Position numbers and translations under genes: made by a program | Source of the DNA: Bacteroidia bacterium | Lineage (GTDB): Bacteria > Bacteroidota > Bacteroidia > Chitinophagales > UBA2359 | Assembly (NCBI GenBank): GCA_030427245.1 | Contig: JAUHXA010000046.1 | Span: 1 to 60,283, forward strand | Direction of reading: 5' to 3' | DNA: 60,283 bases | Notes under the pieces: model-generated | Seen by the model: the letters and a program-made list of their open reading frames with translations, nothing else | What the model was told of the DNA's origin: nothing | Databases searched by the model: none | Shown here: in pieces, positions 43,530 to 52,115 of the stretch | Numbering within the stretch: the first letter of the stretch is position 1 | Layout: the number at the start of each line of letters is the position of its first letter

Positions 43530-43623
43530 TCATTCAATTAATGTAGCGTTTGGTAGGAATGTTACCGCTACGAATATAAGAAAATTAGCGATAATCAGAG
43601 TTAAAACTGAACGAAGAGAAGAA

Positions 43624-43654
43624 TTGTTGATTTAGGTAAATTTGGTTAGATTTG
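43624..43654 (+). promoter_or_regulatory. Promoter of the CHAT-STAND gene
   Basis: TTG (43624-43626), 20 bp, then TAGATTTG (43647-43654), a full match to TAnnTTTG. The ATG at 43744 lies 89 bp further on. Between them three tandem TTGCAC units (43706-43725) occur. Confidence 0.65.
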
Positions 43655-43743
43655 TAACCTATGCTTATTGAAGTCCTTCAATAAGAAGAAATGCGTAACT
43701 TGAATTTTGCACTTGCACTTGCACTTGCATTTGAATTTCTCCC

Positions 43744-46700
43744 ATGTCAAAACCCCTCATATTCCTCGCCTTTGCAGATTACCGCACGACTGACGACCAT
43801 CTCCGAGAATTGGGCGCAGAACAAGACGGTATTGTGTCGGCATTGCAGAGAGCAAAAGCGGCGGGTTTGTGCGACATCATCACTTTAGCAGATGCTACGG
43901 TCAGCAAAATTCAAGCAGTTTTCAACGAAAGTCAGCAATCCATTTCCATCTTTCACTTTGCAGGACATGCAAGTGGTTATGAATTGTTATTGAAAGAAGA
44001 AAACATTCATGCAGAAGCTTTTGCGAGATTTTTGGGGCGACAGTCGGGGCTGCAATTGGTGTTTTTGAATGGCTGTTCCACACAACGACAAGTCAAAGCA
44101 TTGCAGGAAAACGGTGTGCCTTTGGTGATAGCAACGGCTCGCTCGATTGAGGATGGAATAGCTTGTGAATTTGCCACTTATTTTTACCAACAACTGGGCG
44201 CAGGCAAGAGCATTGCAGAAGCGTATCAACAATATGAGTACGGTCACGAAATCAAAAACACTTCCCTTCGGCGTTTGTACAGTTCCAAAACACCCGCACT
44301 TGCGATAGACCGTTTTCCGTGGGAACTGTATGTAAAAGATGGGGCAGACGCTGCAAAAGCTTGGAATTTACCCGAAGTCGTTGGAAATCCACTGTTTTCG
44401 CTTCCTTCAATCCCGCAAAACTACGACTTACCGAGCCAGCCCTTTCGCTATTTGCATTGGTTTGAGCGCAAACACGCAGAGGTGTTTTTTGGTCGAGCCT
44501 ATCCGATTCGAGAACTGTATGAACGGGTAAATGACCCTTTGGGTGCGCCCATTATTTTGCTTTACGGCAAGTCGGGAGTCGGCAAATCTTCACTGCTTCA
44601 TGCGGGGCTTTTTCCGAGATTGGAAAAGAAAATAAGCCTTCAATATTTGCGTCGCCAAAAGGAAAAAGGTTTGAAGGAAACTCTGCAAGCGAGCTTGGAA
44701 ATGGAAGAAGATAGTTTGAGTTGGAGTAAACTTTGGAATTCAAAAGAAAAGAACAACCAATCTTTGCTTATCATACTCGACCAAGTAGAAGAAAGTTTTA
44801 CCCAACCTTTGAAGAACAAAGCAATAGGAGAGGAGTGGGAGAATTTTTTAGCAGTGCTTCAAGAATTATTTGCGAATCCAAGTGAGCGACCGAATGGAAA
44901 ATTGATATTGAGTTTCAGGAAAGAATATCTGTCCGAAATCGAAGAAATGTTGGAAGAAAAAGGGCTGCCACGTGCCAAGTTGTTTTTGCAGCCCCTTCAA
45001 AAAAAAGACATTCTACAAGCTATCATCGGTATCACCCAAAACGAGCGCACCCAAAAACACTATCAACTTCAAATAGAGGAGGGGCTGCCCGAAATCATTG
45101 CAGACGACCTACTCGAAGACCATGATTCTGCCATTGCTCCTGTCCTCCAAATATTACTCACCAAACTTTGGGAGGCTGCTATTGAAGTCGACGAAGCGCA
45201 GCCCAAATTCACGATTGCAGCCTATCAACAATTGAAGAAAGAGGGCATTTTATTGTCCGATTTTTTGCAACAGCAATTGTTGGCGATGGAAAAATTGCAG
45301 CCCAAAGCGAGTGAATCGGGTTTGGTTTTGGCATTACTAACCTATCATACTACGCCACTCGGAACGGCTGCTAAACGTACTCTGGAGGATTTGCAAGCAA
45401 GTTTTGGAGAGAATGGAAATAATTTGGATTTGAAGAATTTATTGACCCAACTTCAAAACCATTATTTGTTGGTCGCCACCAAAAATGATGAATTTAGCTT
45501 GGCACACGATACACTTGCGCCTTTGGTGAGAGAGCGTTTTGACAGCTCCAACAAACCCGCTCAACAGGCTGCAAGGATATTGAAAAACAAACAATTGGAG
45601 CAGCAGTATAGCCGTCAAAAGGTTTTTTTGAATGAGTCTGAATTGCAGATTGTGGAGGAAGGAAAGGTCGGTTTGGGAAAACTGGACAAAACGACTGAAC
45701 GGTTATTGAAGGAAAGTCGAGCCGAAATTGAAAGATTGAAGAAGGAGAATGTTTGGGTAGATAGGATTGCGAAAGTAGGAGGTACTTTGTTGATTTTGTC
45801 ATTGGTGGCAGTGGTTTGGTTTTGGAATTCAAATAGTGAGAGTCAAAAGATTGCGGAAGCGAATGAATGGTTGAGGAAGGCTGCTGCGGAGGCAAATTCT
45901 GACCCTACGGAGAGTTTTTTTCATGCTGTCAATGCGTGGCAGATTTACCCGTCTGGGAAAGCTTTGGGCTATGCTAATAATGCGGTATATGGACATGCCT
46001 ACGAAGATTCGGTATCGGGCAAATTTTACAGCACACCTTTTTACCGAAACTTGAATGTGGTGGGTGATTATGTGACGGCTGCGAATTTTTCGGCGGATGG
46101 ACAATGGATTGTGATGGCTACGGGGTCAGGCATGGCAAAACTGTTTAACTTGAAAGGAGAACAGTTTGTGTGGCGAGAGGGGAAATTGCTGCAAATCGTG
46201 GAGGATTACAGCGAAAGAGGTGGGTTGGTTTTGATGGTGAAGGGTGAAGATGGAAAATTGAAGATGGAGAATTTTGGAGGGGATTCAAAAAAGTACAGAG
46301 CGTTTTTTCCACATTATCAAGAGACTAAGCCGATTACCAAAGTTGCGTTTTCAAAAGATAATTCTTTGCTTTGGATGCAGTTAGAAGACAGCACTGCTTT
46401 TGTCTGGAGTTTGCAGGAAGGTAAAGGAGAGATACTGAAAGGTGAATCTTCTGCAATTAATGAAATGTTTGGAGGTGCGGAAAGTTCCAATAAAGCAACT
46501 TATATAGGAGAAAACCAACTGCAAATTTTTCCCAAACCCCAACTGTATATGGAGCATCCGACTAAGCCTTATGTACTGACTTTGGGTGGAGGAAATGCAC
46601 TTTTGTGGAATTTGAAAACGATGGAAATACCTCTATTGACTTCTGATAATGAAGATTTTGATTTAATTGACTCTTTGTTCTTCAAGACCAACAAAGTACA

Positions 46701-46989
46701 ACATTTTTTACGCCATCAAAAGCTTTCATTGAAAGATGATTCTTACCGAGTCAATTTTTTGGGCTTTCGTCCGAGTGAGGTGACGATAGCTTTGGAGGAT
46801 GATATTGAGGCAGTTGTTCACCGCTTCCGTAACCCAGATGGACAAGATTTTGCAGGTGCTTGTTTGGTCAATGAAAATCGCCAAATTGCAGCAATGTCAA
46901 AAGATAGTACAGTTCGATTATGGACAATTGACCCCGAATTGTTGGCGGATAGTGTGGGAAGGGCTTTGCATTTGGAAGAAGAAAGATAA
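43744..46989 (+). CDS. CHAT caspase-like protease / STAND ATPase / WD40-like protein
   Basis: The 1081-residue protein begins with a CHAT domain (1-165): catalytic His75 in HFAGHAS and Cys111 in FLNGCST, the caspase-fold dyad. A STAND NTPase of the nSTAND1 type follows (about 245-560): FFGRAYPIRELYE, Walker A GKSGVGKSS at 275-283 and Walker B LLIILDQVEES. A coiled region leads to one membrane helix (about 676-695). The C-terminal 380 residues have degenerate WD40-like strands (AANFSADGQWIVMATGSGMAKLFNL, AAMSKDSTVRLWTID). STAND proteins with effector domains act as intracellular alarm switches, and CHAT proteases can cut partner proteins in abortive infection. I infer a surveillance or cell-death protein, held at a membrane. 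It is divergent from an ECF sigma gene and converges, with a 1-bp gap, on the Septu-like pair. The target is unknown. Confidence 0.9.
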   Translation: MSKPLIFLAFADYRTTDDHLRELGAEQDGIVSALQRAKAAGLCDIITLADATVSKIQAVFNESQQSISIFHFAGHASGYELLLKEENIHAEAFARFLGRQSGLQLVFLNGCSTQRQVKALQENGVPLVIATARSIEDGIACEFATYFYQQLGAGKSIAEAYQQYEYGHEIKNTSLRRLYSSKTPALAIDRFPWELYVKDGADAAKAWNLPEVVGNPLFSLPSIPQNYDLPSQPFRYLHWFERKHAEVFFGRAYPIRELYERVNDPLGAPIILLYGKSGVGKSSLLHAGLFPRLEKKISLQYLRRQKEKGLKETLQASLEMEEDSLSWSKLWNSKEKNNQSLLIILDQVEESFTQPLKNKAIGEEWENFLAVLQELFANPSERPNGKLILSFRKEYLSEIEEMLEEKGLPRAKLFLQPLQKKDILQAIIGITQNERTQKHYQLQIEEGLPEIIADDLLEDHDSAIAPVLQILLTKLWEAAIEVDEAQPKFTIAAYQQLKKEGILLSDFLQQQLLAMEKLQPKASESGLVLALLTYHTTPLGTAAKRTLEDLQASFGENGNNLDLKNLLTQLQNHYLLVATKNDEFSLAHDTLAPLVRERFDSSNKPAQQAARILKNKQLEQQYSRQKVFLNESELQIVEEGKVGLGKLDKTTERLLKESRAEIERLKKENVWVDRIAKVGGTLLILSLVAVVWFWNSNSESQKIAEANEWLRKAAAEANSDPTESFFHAVNAWQIYPSGKALGYANNAVYGHAYEDSVSGKFYSTPFYRNLNVVGDYVTAANFSADGQWIVMATGSGMAKLFNLKGEQFVWREGKLLQIVEDYSERGGLVLMVKGEDGKLKMENFGGDSKKYRAFFPHYQETKPITKVAFSKDNSLLWMQLEDSTAFVWSLQEGKGEILKGESSAINEMFGGAESSNKATYIGENQLQIFPKPQLYMEHPTKPYVLTLGGGNALLWNLKTMEIPLLTSDNEDFDLIDSLFFKTNKVQHFLRHQKLSLKDDSYRVNFLGFRPSEVTIALEDDIEAVVHRFRNPDGQDFAGACLVNENRQIAAMSKDSTVRLWTIDPELLADSVGRALHLEEER

Positions 46990-46990
46990 A

Positions 46991-47842
46991 TTACCAAGTC
47001 AATGCTTCTGGAATATCTTCAAATAATTGCCAAAGTTCGGGGATTCGTTGCTGCATGGCTTGGGGAAAATTCTTGTATTGTCTTTTCATTTCTGCCCATA
47101 CTGTAGGGTGGGCTTCTTTTTGTATGCCTACCTTTATTTTTTGAAGTTCGGTATTATTTGCACCTACAAGTTTTCGAGTTCGATAACGGCTCAATCTGCT
47201 CAAATAATTATCAAAAGCAATTTCTCGAGCTTCTACCAGATATTCTCTTTCATTCAATCTCAAAATATCTTTGAGAGTATATTCTGCTCTTCTTTTGTCT
47301 TTTGCATTCAAAGTAGGAAGCTCAGAAAATCGAAAAGTGGCAGGATTGCCCATAATATCTAAAAATAGAAATTCTAAAGGGTTTTCAACTCTGGGATTGA
47401 TTAAGACTGAATTGCCTGGAATTGGTTCAATAGGAATGTATCCTCTTGTTCTTGGAGGAGTGATGTCTTCAAAGGCATCATTATCGGTTCTGAAAATGGC
47501 AAATTTGTTGTTTTTCGGACCATTACAAGGACCACAAGCATAGAGGTAGTTTTCCCACTCAAAAGCTTTATCTGGATAGATGTTTTTGGGGTGAATGTGT
47601 TCGACTTCATCCGCTACCGAATCCTCACAATAAGAGCAACGTCTTGCACCTACACACATATCCGTTAGCATTTTTTTTACTTCGTCAAAAGTGGCATTGC
47701 CCTTTTTGTTTCTCAAATTCCAAAGTCGTTTTGCTTCCTCTACTTTTTCTGGAAAAGTGGTTTTGGCATCGATTTCTCCTTGCCAAGTATCGAGTTCGGT
47801 TTGAGCAGTTGTAATGATGTTTGTATGAGGGATTTGAATCAT
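46991..47842 (-). CDS. HNH endonuclease, Septu PtuB-like
   Basis: The 283-residue protein has a zinc-ribbon HNH core: CSYC at about 72-75, EHIHPKNIYPDKAFEWEN, then CGPCNGPKNNKF. The order C-x-x-C, E-H-x-x-P-K, C-x-x-C-N matches the TIGR02646/PtuB group that pairs with AAA ATPases. Its ATG overlaps the stop of the ATPase gene by 4 bp, so translation is coupled. Septu systems (PtuA ATPase plus PtuB HNH) block phages, by nucleic-acid cleavage as far as is known. It lies beside the CHAT-STAND gene in a likely defence island. Family call by motif; activity untested. Confidence 0.85.
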   Translation of the reverse strand: MIQIPHTNIITTAQTELDTWQGEIDAKTTFPEKVEEAKRLWNLRNKKGNATFDEVKKMLTDMCVGARRCSYCEDSVADEVEHIHPKNIYPDKAFEWENYLYACGPCNGPKNNKFAIFRTDNDAFEDITPPRTRGYIPIEPIPGNSVLINPRVENPLEFLFLDIMGNPATFRFSELPTLNAKDKRRAEYTLKDILRLNEREYLVEAREIAFDNYLSRLSRYRTRKLVGANNTELQKIKVGIQKEAHPTVWAEMKRQYKNFPQAMQQRIPELWQLFEDIPEALTW

Positions 47843-49107
47843 TGTCCTGTGGGTAAAATTTCTTTGAGATTTTGTAGTTCTTCTTCTTCTGAAGGGGCAA
47901 TGATTCCCATAATAGATTTGGTATTCAGTTGCGCCATTCTATTGAATTTTTCTTGCGAAGATTTAGAACGGCTTACATTCTCACCAAATGCCTCCGTACT
48001 AAAAGCATCCAATACATTGCCAAATACCAATCTTTGTTTTTCCAATCCTGTGATTTCGCCCGAAGCTTGGTTACTTCCTGGTGCTGCCAATCGCCAAATA
48101 GTGCCATTTTCGGCAGCTTGACAAATCAAAGGGCTGTGAGTTGTTACTATGAATTGAATTTTTGGAAAATACTTAGTCAGCCATTTACCTATTTTTACCT
48201 GCCATGTTGGGTGAAGGTGGGCATCTATTTCGTCAATTAAAACAACTCCAGGAAGGTCAACATACATTTGTCTCTCAGCAGTCTTTTTAAATACATTCTC
48301 TACTCCATAGGTTTCTCGCAAACGGTAAATTAAATCAAGTGTTAAGGACAATATAGAGCGATAGCCATCTCCCAACTCTGTAACAGAAATAATTTTATTG
48401 TTTCCATCTTTGACGAATATTCCATCGGGCGTGATAGGTTGAAGTATAGAATTATATGGTAATAATTCTCCTGTATTAATGAATTGAATAATATTGTTTA
48501 ATGTTTTTCTTGCAGAATGATTACCCATTGATTGTCGATAATTCAAGTCATGAAGCCATGCCAAGGAACTTCCCAAAGCAATACCTTCTTCAAAAATTGA
48601 GATGTGTGAGGCTACTCTTGGATAAGAAGAAAGACTTTCTAATTCTGTAGCATTGCCTATAAAGCGTCTTATAGCTCCATAGCCTACCGAAAACCATCCA
48701 TGTCTATTGCTCCAAAAGGAGTTGTCAGCATCTATGATAGTTTGTAAAGAAATATTATTGACATTGCTTTGTAGAGGTCTATTTCTTTTTTGTTTATTGA
48801 GGGTAATTTTTGCAGAAACAGTTGAAAAACTAGTAGGATTGACAAACGAATCCAAATTTTCATCTTTTATCACTTCAATTGTTAGAGTACCTTTATTTGT
48901 ATCTTTTCTTAACCATTCATTCCACTGTGGTCTCAAGGCAGCAGCGCTATTTGAGCCAATTAATAATAAAGCAATAGAACGTATTATTGTTGATTTTCCT
49001 GCTCCATTGTCTCCAATAATAACATGCCAACCTGCATAATTAGAGAAGTTAATAGATATTTTTTCAATAGCACGAATATTAGATATATTTACGCTCTGTA
49101 TATACAT
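47839..49107 (-). CDS. AAA ATPase, Septu PtuA-like
   Basis: The 422-residue ATPase has a RecF/SMC-type head: Walker A GDNGAGKST (about 34-42), a signature-like segment TELGDGYRSILSLTLDLIYR, Walker B VVLIDEIDAHLHPTWQ and H-loop FIVTTHSPLI. The ELGDGYRS form is common in ATPases paired with TIGR02646 HNH nucleases. There is no fused Toprim or nuclease domain. It overlaps the HNH gene by 4 bp in an ATGA-type arrangement. It is distinct from the ATPase at 12079, whose partner is a PD-(D/E)XK protein. Inferred role: sensor and ATP-driven gate of the nuclease. Confidence 0.85.
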   Translation of the reverse strand: MYIQSVNISNIRAIEKISINFSNYAGWHVIIGDNGAGKSTIIRSIALLLIGSNSAAALRPQWNEWLRKDTNKGTLTIEVIKDENLDSFVNPTSFSTVSAKITLNKQKRNRPLQSNVNNISLQTIIDADNSFWSNRHGWFSVGYGAIRRFIGNATELESLSSYPRVASHISIFEEGIALGSSLAWLHDLNYRQSMGNHSARKTLNNIIQFINTGELLPYNSILQPITPDGIFVKDGNNKIISVTELGDGYRSILSLTLDLIYRLRETYGVENVFKKTAERQMYVDLPGVVLIDEIDAHLHPTWQVKIGKWLTKYFPKIQFIVTTHSPLICQAAENGTIWRLAAPGSNQASGEITGLEKQRLVFGNVLDAFSTEAFGENVSRSKSSQEKFNRMAQLNTKSIMGIIAPSEEEELQNLKEILPTGQ

Positions 49108-49285
49108 ATTTTGTTAATTTAATACTTTTATTTTCTAAAGGTAAAAAAAATAAAAGAAATTCAATTAGAAATTAGAAGATGAAACGCCCATGATTAAATA
49201 AATTGGTTTTCGAGAAATAAACGGGTATTTTAAAACCTGTATTCTCATTCAGACAATGATAGCAATTCTAAGATTTATGAAATGG

Positions 49286-49348
49286 AGCCACAAGATATTT
49301 ACAATATGACACTCCCTCTTTTTGTCATATTGTAAATATCCTGTGACT
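49286..49348. repeat. Long inverted repeat in a gene-free gap
   Basis: CACAAGATATTTACAATATG (49289-49308) pairs with CATATTGTAAATATCCTGTG (49326-49345) with one mismatch, and the stem can extend three bases outward. The 15-17 nt loop is pyrimidine-rich. There is no T run. It sits alone in the 413-bp gap 49108-49520, which holds no recognisable gene. Confidence 0.65.
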
Positions 49349-49520
49349 AAGCTTCTCTGAATCAGATTTATAGGCAAAATCTTTTAGGAAAAACCAAGTT
49401 AAAAATTACCTGATTAATTTTTGTATCATAATTTATTTAATCACAAAGGTAAATGATTATTTCATTCATTGTAAGTTCCATCTGACCTTCAAAAAGAAAA
49501 AATAAACAGATGAAAATCCA

Positions 49521-50336
49521 TCACTCAAACCGCATCCCCGTATAACCCACTTTCAATTTATTCACATCCACATTCTCGCCCAACAAAGCCTTTAAATTAT
49601 CATAAGCCGTTTGTCGAATTTCGGGGTAAGCCGCTTCATTTTTGGTTTTCAAATAATCCGCATACAGCATCCACAACATTCCCGTAGTTACCGCCAAAGA
49701 TTCTGCCACTTCTTGCTTTTGACTATTGTTCATGCTTGTAAAAAAAGCATTCGTTTCGATGAACTGTTGGAATTGGTTGTGAATCGCCCGTTCATACGCC
49801 ACATCAAGTTGGTTTTGCCGTTGCATTTGCCTTGCCATTTCCCATGCGATTGCCATCGGGTCGTTAGGATTGGTTTCTTCCTGCTTGTACAAGTTGTGGT
49901 AAATAATGTAGTTGTGAATCAAGTAGTAGTTGAGTGCATACGCCATGTCATTGGGTATGAATCCATCTTTGTGCGCTACATTTTCATAATTACACAAAAC
50001 GTGTTCATACAAGTCTCTGGTCGTTTTATCTTGTACTCCTTTGGTCACTACACGTTGATTAGAAGCATCAAATATACTCACTGCTCTTGGGGGAGCTTTA
50101 GGAGTTGGAGCAGTAGTAGTTGTATTATTGCTGTTGTTATCACGAAGCATTTTATTTGCCCGCATATTGTTGAGAATACGGTTATTCAGCGTGTTTCTTT
50201 CGATATTGTGTCGAATGACCATGTTGCTAAATGAATTGCCGCCACCATATTGTGCGTTTGCAGTAAAGGAGAAGCAAACAGTCAAAAGTGTGCTAAAAAA
50301 CAGAAGGATAAAACCATTGATTTTGAAGATGTTCAT
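49521..50336 (-). CDS. Secreted protein of unknown function (DUF6683-like)
   Basis: The 271-residue protein has a signal peptide (1-28, ...SFTANAQ), a low-complexity Asn/Thr linker (NNSNNTTTTAPTPKAPPRA, about 68-88) and a helical C-terminal domain. That domain includes GFIPNDMAYALNYYLIHNYIIYH, DPMAIAWEMARQMQRQ and a conserved-looking TTGMLWMLYADYL. I have a weak memory of the DUF6683 group for the NDMAYALNYY pattern. It is probably periplasmic or outer-membrane associated. No catalytic motif was found, and neighbours give no clue. Confidence 0.6.
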   Translation of the reverse strand: MNIFKINGFILLFFSTLLTVCFSFTANAQYGGGNSFSNMVIRHNIERNTLNNRILNNMRANKMLRDNNSNNTTTTAPTPKAPPRAVSIFDASNQRVVTKGVQDKTTRDLYEHVLCNYENVAHKDGFIPNDMAYALNYYLIHNYIIYHNLYKQEETNPNDPMAIAWEMARQMQRQNQLDVAYERAIHNQFQQFIETNAFFTSMNNSQKQEVAESLAVTTGMLWMLYADYLKTKNEAAYPEIRQTAYDNLKALLGENVDVNKLKVGYTGMRFE

Positions 50337-50452
50337 GCTTGTAAGGGTTTTGAAGTGAACAAATTGTGTGGGAGCGGCAGATATTATTTATTGGGTGAGT
50401 AGCAATAATAACGCAGATTGTTAAATAAAAGTTCTTCTCTTACTATTTGTCC

Positions 50453-51892
50453 CTACACCAATTCACAATCTCCTTTTTCTAAATCTTTCTGTACCACTTT
50501 GAATTTCACATTCTCTTTCATTGTACCATCTTTGTAACGTACTGTCACCTTTTCGTTTCTTCCAAATTTTCGAGGCAATACTACTTTGGGTTCTTTTGGT
50601 ATTGGTGGAGATTCAAGACGGTTTTTGGGTTGTATAGACATGGTTTCTTCCACTTCAATACCTTGCTTTTCATCTTCATCTATTAGGCTGGTAAAATCGT
50701 ATTCCTTAGAAGGAATAAATGGTTCACGTTCAGTTTTTTGTGTGAAATTGTTTTCAAATACTTTTTGTTCTTTTTCCCAATCCTCTTCGGAAACACTCTC
50801 AGGTTTGCTCCAATCCATAACATAATCATATTTCCAAATAAGAGGTTTCATATTTACCATAAGAGTATGTTTAGAATCAGTATAATAGCTCTTAAAAGAT
50901 TGATGCGTTTTCTTGTCAATTAACTCTGTTAGTAGTAAAAAATCGTATATATAGCAACTGCCCCACAAAGCTGCAAAAATATTGACGCTATAATCCATAA
51001 ACATTCCACTAAGACCAGCCAAAAATCTATCAAAGGTTTTATGTTTGACAGCGAAAAAACGATTTGAATCTCTTTTCTGTTTTGCATTATCTTCCATCCA
51101 ATAACCCAAAATCAAATTCCAAATCTCACCACTTATCATAAAAGATACCTTCCTTTGATACATGTATATATGGAAAAGTATACCTAATTTGTCTAAAAAT
51201 CTATCTCGATTTTTTTTAAAATCAATTTTTAGCTGCGTTATAGCTTCTTTTGAATCGAAGTCAAATTGGAAAGCCTCTGCAATATGGGTGAAGTAATCAC
51301 CTGTAAAATTGAAATCAAATTCGGACAGCTCTTGATTCAGAGTTTCCAAAGTCAGTTCATTGGAATTCAGATAATGTTCATACTTTTTTTGTAATTCAAT
51401 AAAAAGCAATGGTCTCGCCAACTCAAATGCTCCACCAAGTACTTCGGACGAATCATTTATTGTTCTATAACTCTTTCGTGCAAGTTCTTCAATCAAATCT
51501 GAGTGATTGTGGAAGATTAAAAATCTCGATGACTTCAATAAATAATCAATATCTTTTAAGGGGTCTTCAATGTACCTTTCTAAATAAGAAGATAGTTTTT
51601 CCTTATCTTTCATGTAGCAGTAATATTCGGTCAATGACTCCATGAAATGTATTTCTAAATCTTCATATAGTGTGGGGTGTTTTAATTTTAGTAAGGCTTC
51701 AAAAGCAATCACTTCTTCGTATCTTTTCACATCTTCGAGAGCATTTTTTAATTCCAATACTACTTCCTCCAATTCGTATTCTTCATAAACCTCCTCGGGA
51801 ATCTCGCCATTGAAGTATTCTATTACCTTATCAGAAATTTCCAAGATATCCTTATTGATATATTCTTCCCAAAATTCTTTGATATCCATCAT
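50453..51892 (-). CDS. Uncharacterised 479-residue protein with SEC-C-associated tail
   Basis: I do not recognise the main body. It is a soluble, acidic, mostly helical protein (start MMDIKEFWEEYINKDILEISD) with TPR-like helix pairs in the first half. A second half is rich in aromatic residues (GYWMEDNAKQKRDSNRFFAVKH). The C-terminus FGRNEKVTVRYKDGTMKENV...KDLEKGDCELV matches the extension found beside SEC-C zinc motifs, but the Cys cluster itself (GRNDPCPCGSGKKYKKC) is missing. Start could be 51892 or 51889. It is monocistronic. Function unknown. Confidence 0.65.
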   Translation of the reverse strand: MMDIKEFWEEYINKDILEISDKVIEYFNGEIPEEVYEEYELEEVVLELKNALEDVKRYEEVIAFEALLKLKHPTLYEDLEIHFMESLTEYYCYMKDKEKLSSYLERYIEDPLKDIDYLLKSSRFLIFHNHSDLIEELARKSYRTINDSSEVLGGAFELARPLLFIELQKKYEHYLNSNELTLETLNQELSEFDFNFTGDYFTHIAEAFQFDFDSKEAITQLKIDFKKNRDRFLDKLGILFHIYMYQRKVSFMISGEIWNLILGYWMEDNAKQKRDSNRFFAVKHKTFDRFLAGLSGMFMDYSVNIFAALWGSCYIYDFLLLTELIDKKTHQSFKSYYTDSKHTLMVNMKPLIWKYDYVMDWSKPESVSEEDWEKEQKVFENNFTQKTEREPFIPSKEYDFTSLIDEDEKQGIEVEETMSIQPKNRLESPPIPKEPKVVLPRKFGRNEKVTVRYKDGTMKENVKFKVVQKDLEKGDCELV

Positions 51893-52115
51893 AAAACTGT
51901 TGTATTTTGATTCATTCAGAAAGACAAAATCTCAAAAAGTTATGTAAAAAACAACTTTTTTTCGAAAAAGATAGGATTAACAAACCAACTCTTTATTTCC
52001 GAATTTCTTTGTACTTGCTTAAATTTGTTCTTTTCTATCATTACTTATGAAATAACTTTCCAGCTCTCCCACATTACATTTACCAATCCAAAGCGATTAT
52101 CAAAATAAAAACTCC

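Noticed and set aside
43691-43888. 65-codon frame over the TTGCAC triplet repeat before the CHAT gene
   Set aside because: Ala/Leu run arises from a short tandem repeat; overlaps the CHAT start in another frame.
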